A stretch of DNA of 64,000 nt from NCBI RefSeq assembly GCF_021533835.1, contig NZ_JAKFYQ010000004.1, positions 1 to 64,000 on the forward strand, in the 5' to 3' direction. Shown here piece by piece: positions 57,184 to 64,000 of this stretch. The notes under the pieces were generated by a model. It made no database searches. It had not been told where the DNA came from and was given only the letters and a program-made list of their open reading frames with translations. The first letter of the stretch is position 1. Each line of letters opens with the position of its first letter. A program made the translations under genes and the position numbers. The DNA comes from Synechococcus sp. Nb3U1. Its GTDB lineage: Bacteria; Cyanobacteriota; Cyanobacteriia; Thermostichales; Thermostichaceae.

Positions 57184-57975
57184 GTGGCTCAGCTGATTTG
57201 CATGGGTTTAGATCTGGCTTGGTCACCCCGTAATCCCTCTGGCATTGCGACGTTGCAAGTCATCGGGGATCCTGAACTGGGGAGATTGACGGGGATCCTC
57301 GTCGATAGCCGGATTGCGCAAAGCAACGCAGAAATTCTGGACTACATTCAAACCCAGGCGGGAACGGATCCCTGTTTGCTTGCCGTGGATGCCCCATTGC
57401 GTGTCCCCAATATGACTGGACAACGGCAAGCTGAAGCAGAGCTGAACCAGGTGTTTCGTGCTTACGAAGCGGGAGCCCACCCGGCCAATCGACGGTTATT
57501 GGAAAAGGATGGACAGGTACGGGGAGAAGTATTGGTGCAAGCCTTATCTAACTGTGGCTTTCAGGAACAAGCGGAGATCCAACAGGGAATCCTCACCCGA
57601 CAAATCACCGAAGTCTTTCCCCACAGTGCCATGGTCAGCTTGTTTGGCCTCAGCCGTACCCTCAAGTACAAAGCCCGCCCCAAACGTACCTGGCAGGAAC
57701 GACAACAAGCGTGGCATCTCTACCAGGAGCATTTGCAGTCGCTGACAATAGCGGATCCAGCGCTATCAGGCCATGAGGGACTATTACAAGTGGATGTGGG
57801 ATCCCTCAAAGGGTGCTCCCTGAAAAACTACGAGGATCAAGTGGATGCCCTGATGTGTGCCTATATTGCTCTCTACGGCTTTCGCTGGGGATGCGAACGT
57901 TGCCACAGTTTTGGCAATTGGGAAGAAGGGCACATTTTCACCCCTCTGCCTAGGGGGCTCTGGTCAAGTGAATGA
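57184..57975 (+). CDS. DUF429-family protein, predicted RNase H-like nuclease
   Basis: 263 residues from a GTG at 57184, with GGGAG 8 bases before. The frame is open upstream through the terminator, so that part is not coding. The N-terminus reads MAQLICMGLDLAWSPRNPSGIA. Asp in GLDLAW, Asp in LAVDAPLRVPN and Glu/Asp residues in the rest fit the RNase H-like fold predicted for DUF429. YEDQVDALMCAYIALYG near the end is typical. Its biological role is unknown. Confidence 0.8.
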   Translation: MAQLICMGLDLAWSPRNPSGIATLQVIGDPELGRLTGILVDSRIAQSNAEILDYIQTQAGTDPCLLAVDAPLRVPNMTGQRQAEAELNQVFRAYEAGAHPANRRLLEKDGQVRGEVLVQALSNCGFQEQAEIQQGILTRQITEVFPHSAMVSLFGLSRTLKYKARPKRTWQERQQAWHLYQEHLQSLTIADPALSGHEGLLQVDVGSLKGCSLKNYEDQVDALMCAYIALYGFRWGCERCHSFGNWEEGHIFTPLPRGLWSSE

Positions 57976-57979
57976 ACTC

Positions 57980-58525
57980 TCATCCTTTTGAGGGGCGCTC
58001 CAGCCGGGTTTGGTGGGGATCTGAAATTTCTGCCTTGACACTGCGAAAATCTACCCGTTCGGTGTAGCGATCAAATTCTTCATCCGTCAGATTGGCACTG
58101 GCGTAATAGCCTGCTGTCACATCGCTGCTGAAGATGATGATGTCGCCGTGAACCAGATCGTGATCCTGAACACGGTGCCCATTGACCGTGATGCCGTTGG
58201 TGCTGCGCTTGCCCTCTAGGTTGCCATCGATAATGCGAAACCGGTAGCCCTTGCCTTTGAGTCCTGGCATGCGCAACAAAATGGCGTGTTGGCGGGAGAC
58301 AAAGTTGGAATTGAGCATGATGGCACTAGCCGGATCCCGTCCGATGGAATAGGTAGCGGCCTCCAGAGAGATGGTGCGTCGTCCCTTGGTATCTTCCACA
58401 ACCAAGACATGACGAACCTGTCGGCGTTGGCCCTGTGTATCGCTGTCTTTGTCGAGGGGCGCCACAATCACTCCTGGCAAAAGCATCGGCTCCCACGCGG
58501 GGCGGGGATGTCTTGTTTGTATCAT
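57980..58525 (-). CDS. FHA domain protein, paralogue of the FHA-DEP protein
   Basis: 181 residues. The FHA domain (about 35-145) has YSIGRDPASAIML, SNFVSRQHAILL and GKRSTNGITVNG, with the pThr-binding Arg and Ser. Its start RHVLVVEDTKGRRTISLEAATYS closely parallels RHVLVLDDTQGRRALILDAATYS of the FHA-DEP protein at 46331-47329, so the two are paralogues. It lacks the middle and DEP regions. It is convergent with the DUF429 gene, with a 4-bp gap. Confidence 0.88.
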   Translation of the reverse strand: MIQTRHPRPAWEPMLLPGVIVAPLDKDSDTQGQRRQVRHVLVVEDTKGRRTISLEAATYSIGRDPASAIMLNSNFVSRQHAILLRMPGLKGKGYRFRIIDGNLEGKRSTNGITVNGHRVQDHDLVHGDIIIFSSDVTAGYYASANLTDEEFDRYTERVDFRSVKAEISDPHQTRLERPSKG

Positions 58526-58696
58526 TATCGACGTTTGCCCTCCAAGCCATTAGCTTGATAGTGGCAGGCTTGTGGTGGCCCAAGCGGTGATTCGGATCGC
58601 TTGGCCCGTCATCTTTTGGCCAGATCCGCCCAAGTTTCCCTTGACGGAGCAGCATCTCTGAGCGCGTATTGAATTCTACACCTTCCTCACAGTCTG

Positions 58697-59473
58697 ATGT
58701 CTTCTTTTATGCAACGCAGTCTACGGCTTTGGGTAATGGGCTGGTCGATGGCTCTGATCCTGACTGTGGCGGGCTGGGGATCCCTGCATCCTTGGGCTCC
58801 TCATGGCTTTGGGGTAGAAGCGCTACAGGCACAAGCCCAAGCTCAAGCGCTACCGGAACCGGTGCGTCTGCAGTTGCCCCCCGGATTGGCTCGCTATACC
58901 TACGATCGATCCGTTGGAGATTATCTGGAGGAGATCGACTTGCGCTTGCCAGGTGGGGCTTATGTCCAGTGGGCGATCTACCCGATTCCGATTTACATCC
59001 AGGCGGATCACGCCCAATGGAAAAGCTTCGTCGAGCAGGCGGTGAAGGATTGGTCGGTTTACATCCCGATGAAGGTGGTGGCCAAGGAGGAAGATGCTTT
59101 TTATGGGCTGAGCATTTATCGTGTTCCTCCGATTGGGGGTGGGGTGGCGGGGGCAGCCCGTCCAGAGTTTTTCTTCGCTTCGGATGGCTCTTTGCAGCAG
59201 CGGGTACGCATCATTATCGGGGAAGGACAGGGTCTGGCGGAAGTGACAGCGGTTGCCCGGCATGAAATTGGGCACGGTTTGGGGTTGTGGGGGCATAGCC
59301 CGAATGTGCGGGATCTAATGTATGGCGGTCACCATGCGGCGGCCACGGGCAATCGGCGGGTGTTGCGGGTGCCTGGCATCACCAGCCGTGACCTGAATAC
59401 CCTCAAGCGAGTTTATGAACAACCGACGTTGATTGGGCAGGTGTTTCCGGAGGCTTATCGCCGCTTGTTTTGA
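58697..59473 (+). CDS. secreted metzincin-like zinc metalloprotease
   Basis: 258 residues. A signal peptide or anchor (about 8-30, MGWSMALILTVAGWGSL) is followed by a mature domain with the zinc site HEIGHGLGLWGH (about 189-200). A Met-turn-like DLMYGG follows. HExxHxxGxxH plus a Met-turn define metzincins, related to matrixins. It is probably periplasmic, with unknown substrate. Its last 19 bases overlap the convergent AGE-family gene. Confidence 0.88.
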   Translation: MSSFMQRSLRLWVMGWSMALILTVAGWGSLHPWAPHGFGVEALQAQAQAQALPEPVRLQLPPGLARYTYDRSVGDYLEEIDLRLPGGAYVQWAIYPIPIYIQADHAQWKSFVEQAVKDWSVYIPMKVVAKEEDAFYGLSIYRVPPIGGGVAGAARPEFFFASDGSLQQRVRIIIGEGQGLAEVTAVARHEIGHGLGLWGHSPNVRDLMYGGHHAAATGNRRVLRVPGITSRDLNTLKRVYEQPTLIGQVFPEAYRRLF

Positions 59474-60684
59474 GGGTTCACTCCCTGCTGATCTAGGGCA
59501 TAACTCAGCCATTGATCTGCCAACATCAGGGCACGCGGCACATGGAAGCAGCCTTTGTAGGGGCCGCCCTTGAACCGTTGCGAAACTCGCCCTTGTCGAT
59601 CTAGGTAGCCAAACCACTCTCCATACTCAGGATCCGGAAAGCGAGCAAAAGTATAGTTTGCTACTTGCTCGAAGCGCTGCCACCACTCCAGAGATCCGGT
59701 CATCCCGTAGGCCGCCAGAGTCGCCACCAACGCCTCACAATTGGGCCACCACAGCTTGAGGCTCCACTCCAGCTGCACCGGAGAATAGCCCTCCCGATCC
59801 AGAAAATAAAACAATCCTCCGTATTCTGCATCCCACCCCACCTCCAACGACCCAGCGATCATCTCCAGGGCCATGGTTCGCAGGGATCCCTGGGGATCCC
59901 CTATTCGCTCCCCGTATTCCAACAGAAACCAGCCAGCTTCAATGGCATGACCGGGGTTAAGCAGCCGCCCTTCTGGGGTATTCAACAGAGATCCATCAAG
60001 AGCGACAGTTTCCAAAACCAGATTCAGCTCCCGACGATGGTGCAGCCGGATGCGGGCCAAACACCACTGTTCTTGCTCTGGATAGGATCCCGCCAATTCC
60101 CCGATCACATTCAGCAGGATCATTGGAATGGCTAACTCGCTCACCGCAGGGGATCCCGGCCAATGGGGACGGCCCAAGGGGAGGGGATGGGAGGGGCTAC
60201 CACCGACCCAGCTCCAAATGGCAGCGAACACCCGTTCGGCTTCTTGCATCAGATTGGGATCCCCGAACAAACGAGAACACTCCGCCAAGGCCATCACATA
60301 AAAGCACTCGGAGAAAATCTTCCGTTGCAGATAAACCGGTTGCCCCTCACGACTTAGGCAGAAATACACCCGTTGGTCTTGAGGGCGATAGGCAAACCGA
60401 CGCAAAAAGTGGAGGCCCAACTGCACAGCTTCAACCCAACGATGTTGGTCAGAATGCTCAGGGTAGCTTCGGCAAAGACGCGCCAACATCCATACTTGCC
60501 GCCCCTGCAGCCAGACATATTTTTTGTCGTCGTAGCGTTGGCCATTGCGATCTAGGCAGTTGAAATAACCACCACACTGCCAATCGAGGGAGTGATTGAG
60601 CCAAAAGGGGATGACCTGCTGCCAGAGTTCTCGCTGAATACGCTCTTGCCAGGTTTTGAGTGAGGTGGACAAGTCTGTGGGCAT
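59455..60684 (-). CDS. AGE-family sugar epimerase/isomerase
   Basis: 409 residues from the ATG at 60684, with AGGAGGGAG about 7 bases before. The (alpha/alpha)6 barrel has family marks WLNHSLDWQCGGYFNCLDRNGQRYDDKKYVWLQGRQVWML and NPGHAIEAGWFLLEYG and WWPNCEALVATLAAYG. The fold covers N-acylglucosamine 2-epimerase, mannose isomerase and cellobiose epimerase. The exact sugar is not clear. It is preceded after 50 bp by the 2OG oxygenase gene in the same direction. Confidence 0.88.
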   Translation of the reverse strand: MPTDLSTSLKTWQERIQRELWQQVIPFWLNHSLDWQCGGYFNCLDRNGQRYDDKKYVWLQGRQVWMLARLCRSYPEHSDQHRWVEAVQLGLHFLRRFAYRPQDQRVYFCLSREGQPVYLQRKIFSECFYVMALAECSRLFGDPNLMQEAERVFAAIWSWVGGSPSHPLPLGRPHWPGSPAVSELAIPMILLNVIGELAGSYPEQEQWCLARIRLHHRRELNLVLETVALDGSLLNTPEGRLLNPGHAIEAGWFLLEYGERIGDPQGSLRTMALEMIAGSLEVGWDAEYGGLFYFLDREGYSPVQLEWSLKLWWPNCEALVATLAAYGMTGSLEWWQRFEQVANYTFARFPDPEYGEWFGYLDRQGRVSQRFKGGPYKGCFHVPRALMLADQWLSYALDQQGVNPQNKRR

Positions 60685-60711
60685 CAGTATGCTCCCTCCT
60701 GTGTACCCCAT

Positions 60712-60747
60712 CACAAGCTGAATCACAAGCTGAATCACAAATTGAAC
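60712..60747. repeat. 12-bp tandem repeat
   Basis: CACAAGCTGAAT twice, then a degenerate third copy CACAAATTGAAC. It spans the end of the 2OG oxygenase gene and the gap before the AGE gene. Confidence 0.8.
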
Positions 60748-61421
60748 GCAGCTTTTATGCGCACCCGCGATTCAATAACCATTACGGGGATGGAGCTTAA
60801 TTCCAGAGCTTCCAAGTCGTATTGTTCACACACCAAACTCAGTCGGGATCCAGGGCTTTCTAAAGGTTGTACAGCATGGGTGAGATCCCCTTGAAAGTAG
60901 AGCAGTGTATTCCGTTTGGGGCGAATTTGGCCCACCTGTCGTTTGCCTTGGCTGAGCACCAAAGACCCTCCCCGCAAGGGATCCGGCACCTCCAGATACA
61001 GCACACTCACCCAAGCAGGCGGTTGAACCGTTTTGCAATAGGAGTGCAGACTGCGGTCAATATGGGGATCCACACGGGATCCCTCGCCAAGGAGCAGGGG
61101 GTTCAAATAAAAGGCATTGCACTCTGGCAACAACACCTGCTCTAGGTAGGGGGCAAAAAAAGGAAAGAACCGCAACACTTGCTCCAGACCATCACGCCGA
61201 AAAGCCACCGAAAAGCCGCGCGTACCGACGAAATCTCGGTTCAGGTTATTTACCCCCAAATAGGGGCAGGCGAGAATGTGACCCCGCAAAGCTTTCAGGT
61301 CATCACCGGGCAAAAAGTGGGGATGTTGGTGAAAGTAGACCAAGGCAGTCGGCAAAGCAGCTTCACCATCCTGGCATCCCCATCCAGAACATCCACCCCA
61401 GATTGGGTCAAAAACTGACAA
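60735..61421 (-). CDS. 2OG-Fe(II) oxygenase family protein
   Basis: Up to 228 residues; the frame begins at a TTG at 61421 and no better start is evident, so the N-terminus is uncertain. Iron ligands His and Asp are in VDPHIDRSLHSY, the second His in GDLTHAVQPL and the 2OG-binding Arg in GSRLSLVCEQY. FLPGDDLKALRGHILACPYLGVNNLNRDFVGTRGFSV is a conserved N-terminal region. It resembles cyanobacterial 2OG dioxygenases of the prolyl-hydroxylase type. The substrate is unknown. It is unrelated in detail to the oxygenase at 2403-3428. Confidence 0.8.
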   Translation of the reverse strand: MSVFDPIWGGCSGWGCQDGEAALPTALVYFHQHPHFLPGDDLKALRGHILACPYLGVNNLNRDFVGTRGFSVAFRRDGLEQVLRFFPFFAPYLEQVLLPECNAFYLNPLLLGEGSRVDPHIDRSLHSYCKTVQPPAWVSVLYLEVPDPLRGGSLVLSQGKRQVGQIRPKRNTLLYFQGDLTHAVQPLESPGSRLSLVCEQYDLEALELSSIPVMVIESRVRIKAAFNL

Positions 61422-61469
61422 AGCTGACGGACGTTATCCTAAAGGTGTCCCCAAGCACGGGATCCCTGC

Positions 61470-62312
61470 ATGACCACAACCTTCCCCACCCCTCCCATAG
61501 CAGCTAGCAGCGACGAGCTGGCCGAACGAGGCTGGAAAATGGAGCGTTGGATCGATGCCGATGGGAATGAACGATTGATCCAAGTCCCCCTGACCCCAGA
61601 GGAATTTCTGCATCCTGAGGAGGGTTACCACTTGCCCAGCAATACCTTTCACGACCGTGTCAGTAGCAATTTGAAAGATATGCTCCGGCGGCGCTATTCG
61701 GCGCAACCCGATGTGGGCGTATTTGGCGATCTCCTGATTCAGTGGGGCATTGAAGGCTTGGGAAACCATTGTCCAGACGTGTTCGTGGTGTTTGGCCTTC
61801 GAGACCGGGAGCAGCAGCGAGAGAGCTTTCCAGTGCTTGCAGAAGGAGTCAAGCCCAGTTTGATCCTTGAGGTGGTGTCACCCCGTTATCGCAAAGAAGA
61901 TCGCCAAGACAAAGTTTGGGACTACGCTCGGGCCGGGGTAAAAGAATATATCATTTTCGATCACCGCTGGCAGCGGGGGGTTTGGATTGATGAAATATTG
62001 GGTTACCGCCTCAAACAAGGGATCTATCTGCCCCTCACCCCGGACGAAGAGGGGCTGATCCTGAGCGAACAAACGGGACTGAGAATGGGTTTACAAGAGG
62101 GCCGCGTGCTGCTGGTGGATGCGCAGACGGGGGAAAAGGTGCCCACTGCTCAGGAATGGGAGGCCATTGCCCTACAGGAGCGACAAAGGGCTGACCAAGA
62201 ACGACAAAGGGCTGACCAAGAACGAGAGCGGGCGGAACGATTGGCACAACGTCTACAGGCCTTGGGTGTTGACCCTGATCATGACCCTAATCAAATGGTA
62301 AAAGACCCATAA
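61470..62312 (+). CDS. Uma2-family (DUF820) endonuclease
   Basis: 280 residues. The PD-(D/E)XK fold is visible as HCPDVFVVFG (Asp), SLILEVVSPRYRKEDRQDKVWDYARAGVKEYIIFD (Glu and following). The C-terminal 45 residues are a charged coiled coil with exact ERQRADQ repeats. Cyanobacteria carry many Uma2 copies; their function is unsettled, with defence or mobile-element links suspected. It is divergent from the oxygenase gene and probably co-transcribed with the next membrane protein, whose start is 6 bp after. Confidence 0.88.
   Translation: MTTTFPTPPIAASSDELAERGWKMERWIDADGNERLIQVPLTPEEFLHPEEGYHLPSNTFHDRVSSNLKDMLRRRYSAQPDVGVFGDLLIQWGIEGLGNHCPDVFVVFGLRDREQQRESFPVLAEGVKPSLILEVVSPRYRKEDRQDKVWDYARAGVKEYIIFDHRWQRGVWIDEILGYRLKQGIYLPLTPDEEGLILSEQTGLRMGLQEGRVLLVDAQTGEKVPTAQEWEAIALQERQRADQERQRADQERERAERLAQRLQALGVDPDHDPNQMVKDP
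62181..62222 (+). repeat. in-frame 21-bp tandem repeat in the Uma2 gene
   Basis: Two exact copies of a 21-bp unit encode RQRADQE twice, then a diverged RERAERL. Each unit is one coiled-coil heptad, so copy-number change would lengthen or shorten the coil without a frameshift. Confidence 0.85.
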
Positions 62313-62318
62313 CAGTTC

Positions 62319-62891
62319 ATGGCCCAACTGCACCTGCATTTAATGGAACGAAACCCCAAACGGCTGCGGATTGCTCTGCGACCGTTCACCTCTAGGCAAC
62401 TTTTGTTGCGGGCGGCAGTGGGCTTGCTGCTGCTGATTTTGGGATCCCAATTTTGGGGGCGATCCCTTTTGTTTGGATTGATCAGCATTGGGGCGGGGTT
62501 GGGGATTGGGATCCCTTGGGGATTGGGCCATACCTTGAGTTTGGATCGAGTCAGCCAAAAGGTTTCATTCACCCGGCATCGGGGCCCTTGGGGAGTGTGG
62601 CGACAACGAGTGTTTTCCTACCCCTTAGCCCAGTTGCAAACGGTGCATGTATATCGCACGGGCCGAGAAGTTTTGGATAATCAAGCTCAAGACAGTTTTC
62701 AAGTACAAAGCCAAGTGCGATTGCGGTTTCACCAGGAAGAGTTTGAACAAGAAGCTGACCCGAATCAAGTTAGAGAAGAAGCGATCGCTCACTTTACTAG
62801 CCAATCGGGTGTGAAGGGCACAGAGCCAGAAGCGTTTGTGTTGTCGGAGCGCCTAGTACGTTGGATCCAACCCTACCTGCCCCCTCAGTAA
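62319..62891 (+). CDS. small membrane protein of unknown function
   Basis: 190 residues. Two hydrophobic stretches (about 27-45 LLLRAAVGLLLLILGSQFWG and 48-70 LLFGLISIGAGLGIGIPWGLG) are followed by a soluble tail (about 75-190) of mixed beta and helix: LSLDRVSQKVSFTRHRGPWGVWRQRVFSYPLAQLQTVHVYR. This looks like a PH-like or beta-sandwich domain anchored to the membrane. No function is recognised. It follows the Uma2 gene by 6 bp. Confidence 0.7.
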   Translation: MAQLHLHLMERNPKRLRIALRPFTSRQLLLRAAVGLLLLILGSQFWGRSLLFGLISIGAGLGIGIPWGLGHTLSLDRVSQKVSFTRHRGPWGVWRQRVFSYPLAQLQTVHVYRTGREVLDNQAQDSFQVQSQVRLRFHQEEFEQEADPNQVREEAIAHFTSQSGVKGTEPEAFVLSERLVRWIQPYLPPQ

Positions 62892-63077
62892 CTGCGATCT
62901 TCTGAACACTGCTCCCTTCTCTCTTTTCTTTTTTCTTTAGAAGGCTTATCAACCACAGATCCCTTGACATGTGCTCGACCCGACACCTGCAGCACATGAA
63001 TTATGAAAATCATAGAAAAATAAAAAGTTCTGCCAAAAAATGTTAATAATAGTACCACCTACAATTGAGCTAACTGA

Positions 63078-64000
63078 ATGAGCGACTTCAACGTTTTACC
63101 GGATTGGCTTTTTGTTGTCCTCTGGGGGATCTCACTGGCGGCAGTAGGGTACTGGCAAAAACAGAAGCTCAAGCACACCCAAGAAGGTTTCCCTGACCTG
63201 ATCACACTGGCGCAGGCCGATACCACGGTACTGGAGTGCAACAGCGTCTACCAAAAGCTGCTGGGGGACTGGCGGGGCAAACGCTGGATCGATGCAGTAC
63301 CCTCTGCCGAGCAAGCCTTGGTGCGAGAAAAGTTAGCCCAACTGACTCCCGAACAACCGACCTTCATCTCGGTCAATTCCTTGCTCGGTGTTGATGGGGA
63401 AATGCGTTGGATTGAGTGGATTAATCAGGGCCTGTTCGACCGACGGGGCCGATTGCAGTTCATCCGCGGGGTAGGCCGGGACGTGACCGAGCGAAAACGG
63501 CTGGAATTGGATTTACAAGAAAGCAAAGAGCGCTTCCGAGAAATGACTGAGGCCATCGATGCAGTCTTCTTTTTACATTCTGCCGACTTTAGTGAAGTGC
63601 TCTACAACAGTCCTGCATGTGAACGAATTTGGGGGTATCGGCCGGAAGAGCTCTACGCCCAACCGGACTTGTGGTTCCAAAGAGTGCATCCTGAGGATCG
63701 ACCCAAACTATTACAGGCAATATCTCAGGTTCATCAGGGAGAGCAATCCAGGATTTATCGTATTCTTCACCCTGATGGTACACTGCGTTGGTTACAGAGC
63801 CGTTGTTATCCAATTTTGAATGACCAAGGAGAAATTACTCGTATTGCTGGAGTTACAGAAGATATTACTGAACAAAAACAAGCTGAGCTAGCTTTACAAG
63901 AGAGTGAAAAGCGCCTCAAGGCAATTTTAGATGGGATCCCATTTCCCATTTTTCTCAAGGATTTGCAGGGAAGATATATCCATGTCAATACTACTTATTT
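63078..64000 (+). CDS. PAS-domain sensor protein, 3' end beyond the window
   Basis: Open from the ATG at 63078 to the window end (307 codons). An N-terminal membrane segment (about 7-23, WLFVVLWGISLAAVGYW) is followed by repeated PAS/PAC units. The first, at about 40-150, ends FIRGVGRDVTERKRLELDLQESKERF. The second, at about 155-280, has IDAVFFLHSADFSEVLYNSPACERIWGYRPEEL and ends IAGVTEDITEQKQAELALQESEKRL. A third begins AILDGIPFPIFLKDLQGRYIHVN. The output domain (histidine kinase or GGDEF) is not visible. It is probably a multi-PAS signalling protein. Confidence 0.88.
   Translation, partial: MSDFNVLPDWLFVVLWGISLAAVGYWQKQKLKHTQEGFPDLITLAQADTTVLECNSVYQKLLGDWRGKRWIDAVPSAEQALVREKLAQLTPEQPTFISVNSLLGVDGEMRWIEWINQGLFDRRGRLQFIRGVGRDVTERKRLELDLQESKERFREMTEAIDAVFFLHSADFSEVLYNSPACERIWGYRPEELYAQPDLWFQRVHPEDRPKLLQAISQVHQGEQSRIYRILHPDGTLRWLQSRCYPILNDQGEITRIAGVTEDITEQKQAELALQESEKRLKAILDGIPFPIFLKDLQGRYIHVNTTY

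Overview
The window comes from a cyanobacterium, most likely a hot-spring Synechococcus of the Thermostichus type (JA-3-3Ab / JA-2-3B'a relatives). Genes for oxygenic photosynthesis are present: apcF (phycobilisome core), acsF (chlorophyll cyclase), ycf3 and a ycf37-like gene (photosystem I assembly). The ATP synthase cluster has the cyanobacterial order atpI-B-E-G-F-H-A-C with split b and b' subunits. The palindrome GGGATCCC is scattered densely through genes and gaps, as HIP1 (GCGATCGC) is in most other cyanobacteria; from memory, this variant is typical of Thermostichus-type strains. The species assignment is inference.

Layout. 1-12.9 kb: a possible transposon right end at the left edge, a MerR regulator, a BMP-type binding protein divergent from a 2-oxoglutarate oxygenase and a cytosine-deaminase-like amidohydrolase, an ETF pair (etfB, etfA), tRNA-Pro and tRNA-Val, guaB3, a three-gene two-component operon with one degenerate kinase, and a pentapeptide-repeat protein. 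13-21.2 kb: a protein with two duplicated domains, an HdrB/SdhC-type protein, mnmE, dps, ycf37-like, gpmI and two small conserved cyanobacterial genes. 21.4-27.6 kb: the ATP synthase operon. 27.6-28.1 kb: a gene-free, hairpin-rich stretch that may be a structured RNA. 28.1-48.3 kb: an SLH porin, acsF, a site-2 protease, a TPR/OGT-like glycosyltransferase, a sugar ABC transporter lacking its ATPase, chrA, a PD-(D/E)XK-like protein, apcF, truB, a DMT exporter, trpS, ycf3, gatC, an FHA-DEP protein and S-formylglutathione hydrolase.

48.3-53.2 kb holds the most unusual locus: three tightly coupled minus-strand genes. They encode a DUF559-like nuclease with an uncharacterised N-terminal half, a small probably winged-helix protein, and a 1088-residue protein that fuses an ORC/STAND-like AAA ATPase to a HerA/FtsK-like translocase. 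I do not recognise it as a named system. The composition suggests a HerA-NurA-like DNA-processing or anti-phage module. 53.3-64 kb: two small cyanobacterial genes, tRNA-Lys, tmRNA, CIRCE-groES-groEL with a strong terminator, a DUF429 protein, a second FHA protein, a secreted metzincin-like protease, an AGE-family epimerase, a second 2OG oxygenase, a Uma2 nuclease, a small membrane protein and the 5' part of a PAS sensor cut by the window end.

Most of the window is housekeeping and photosynthesis. Accessory content is concentrated at 1-7 kb, 48-53 kb and 57-64 kb.
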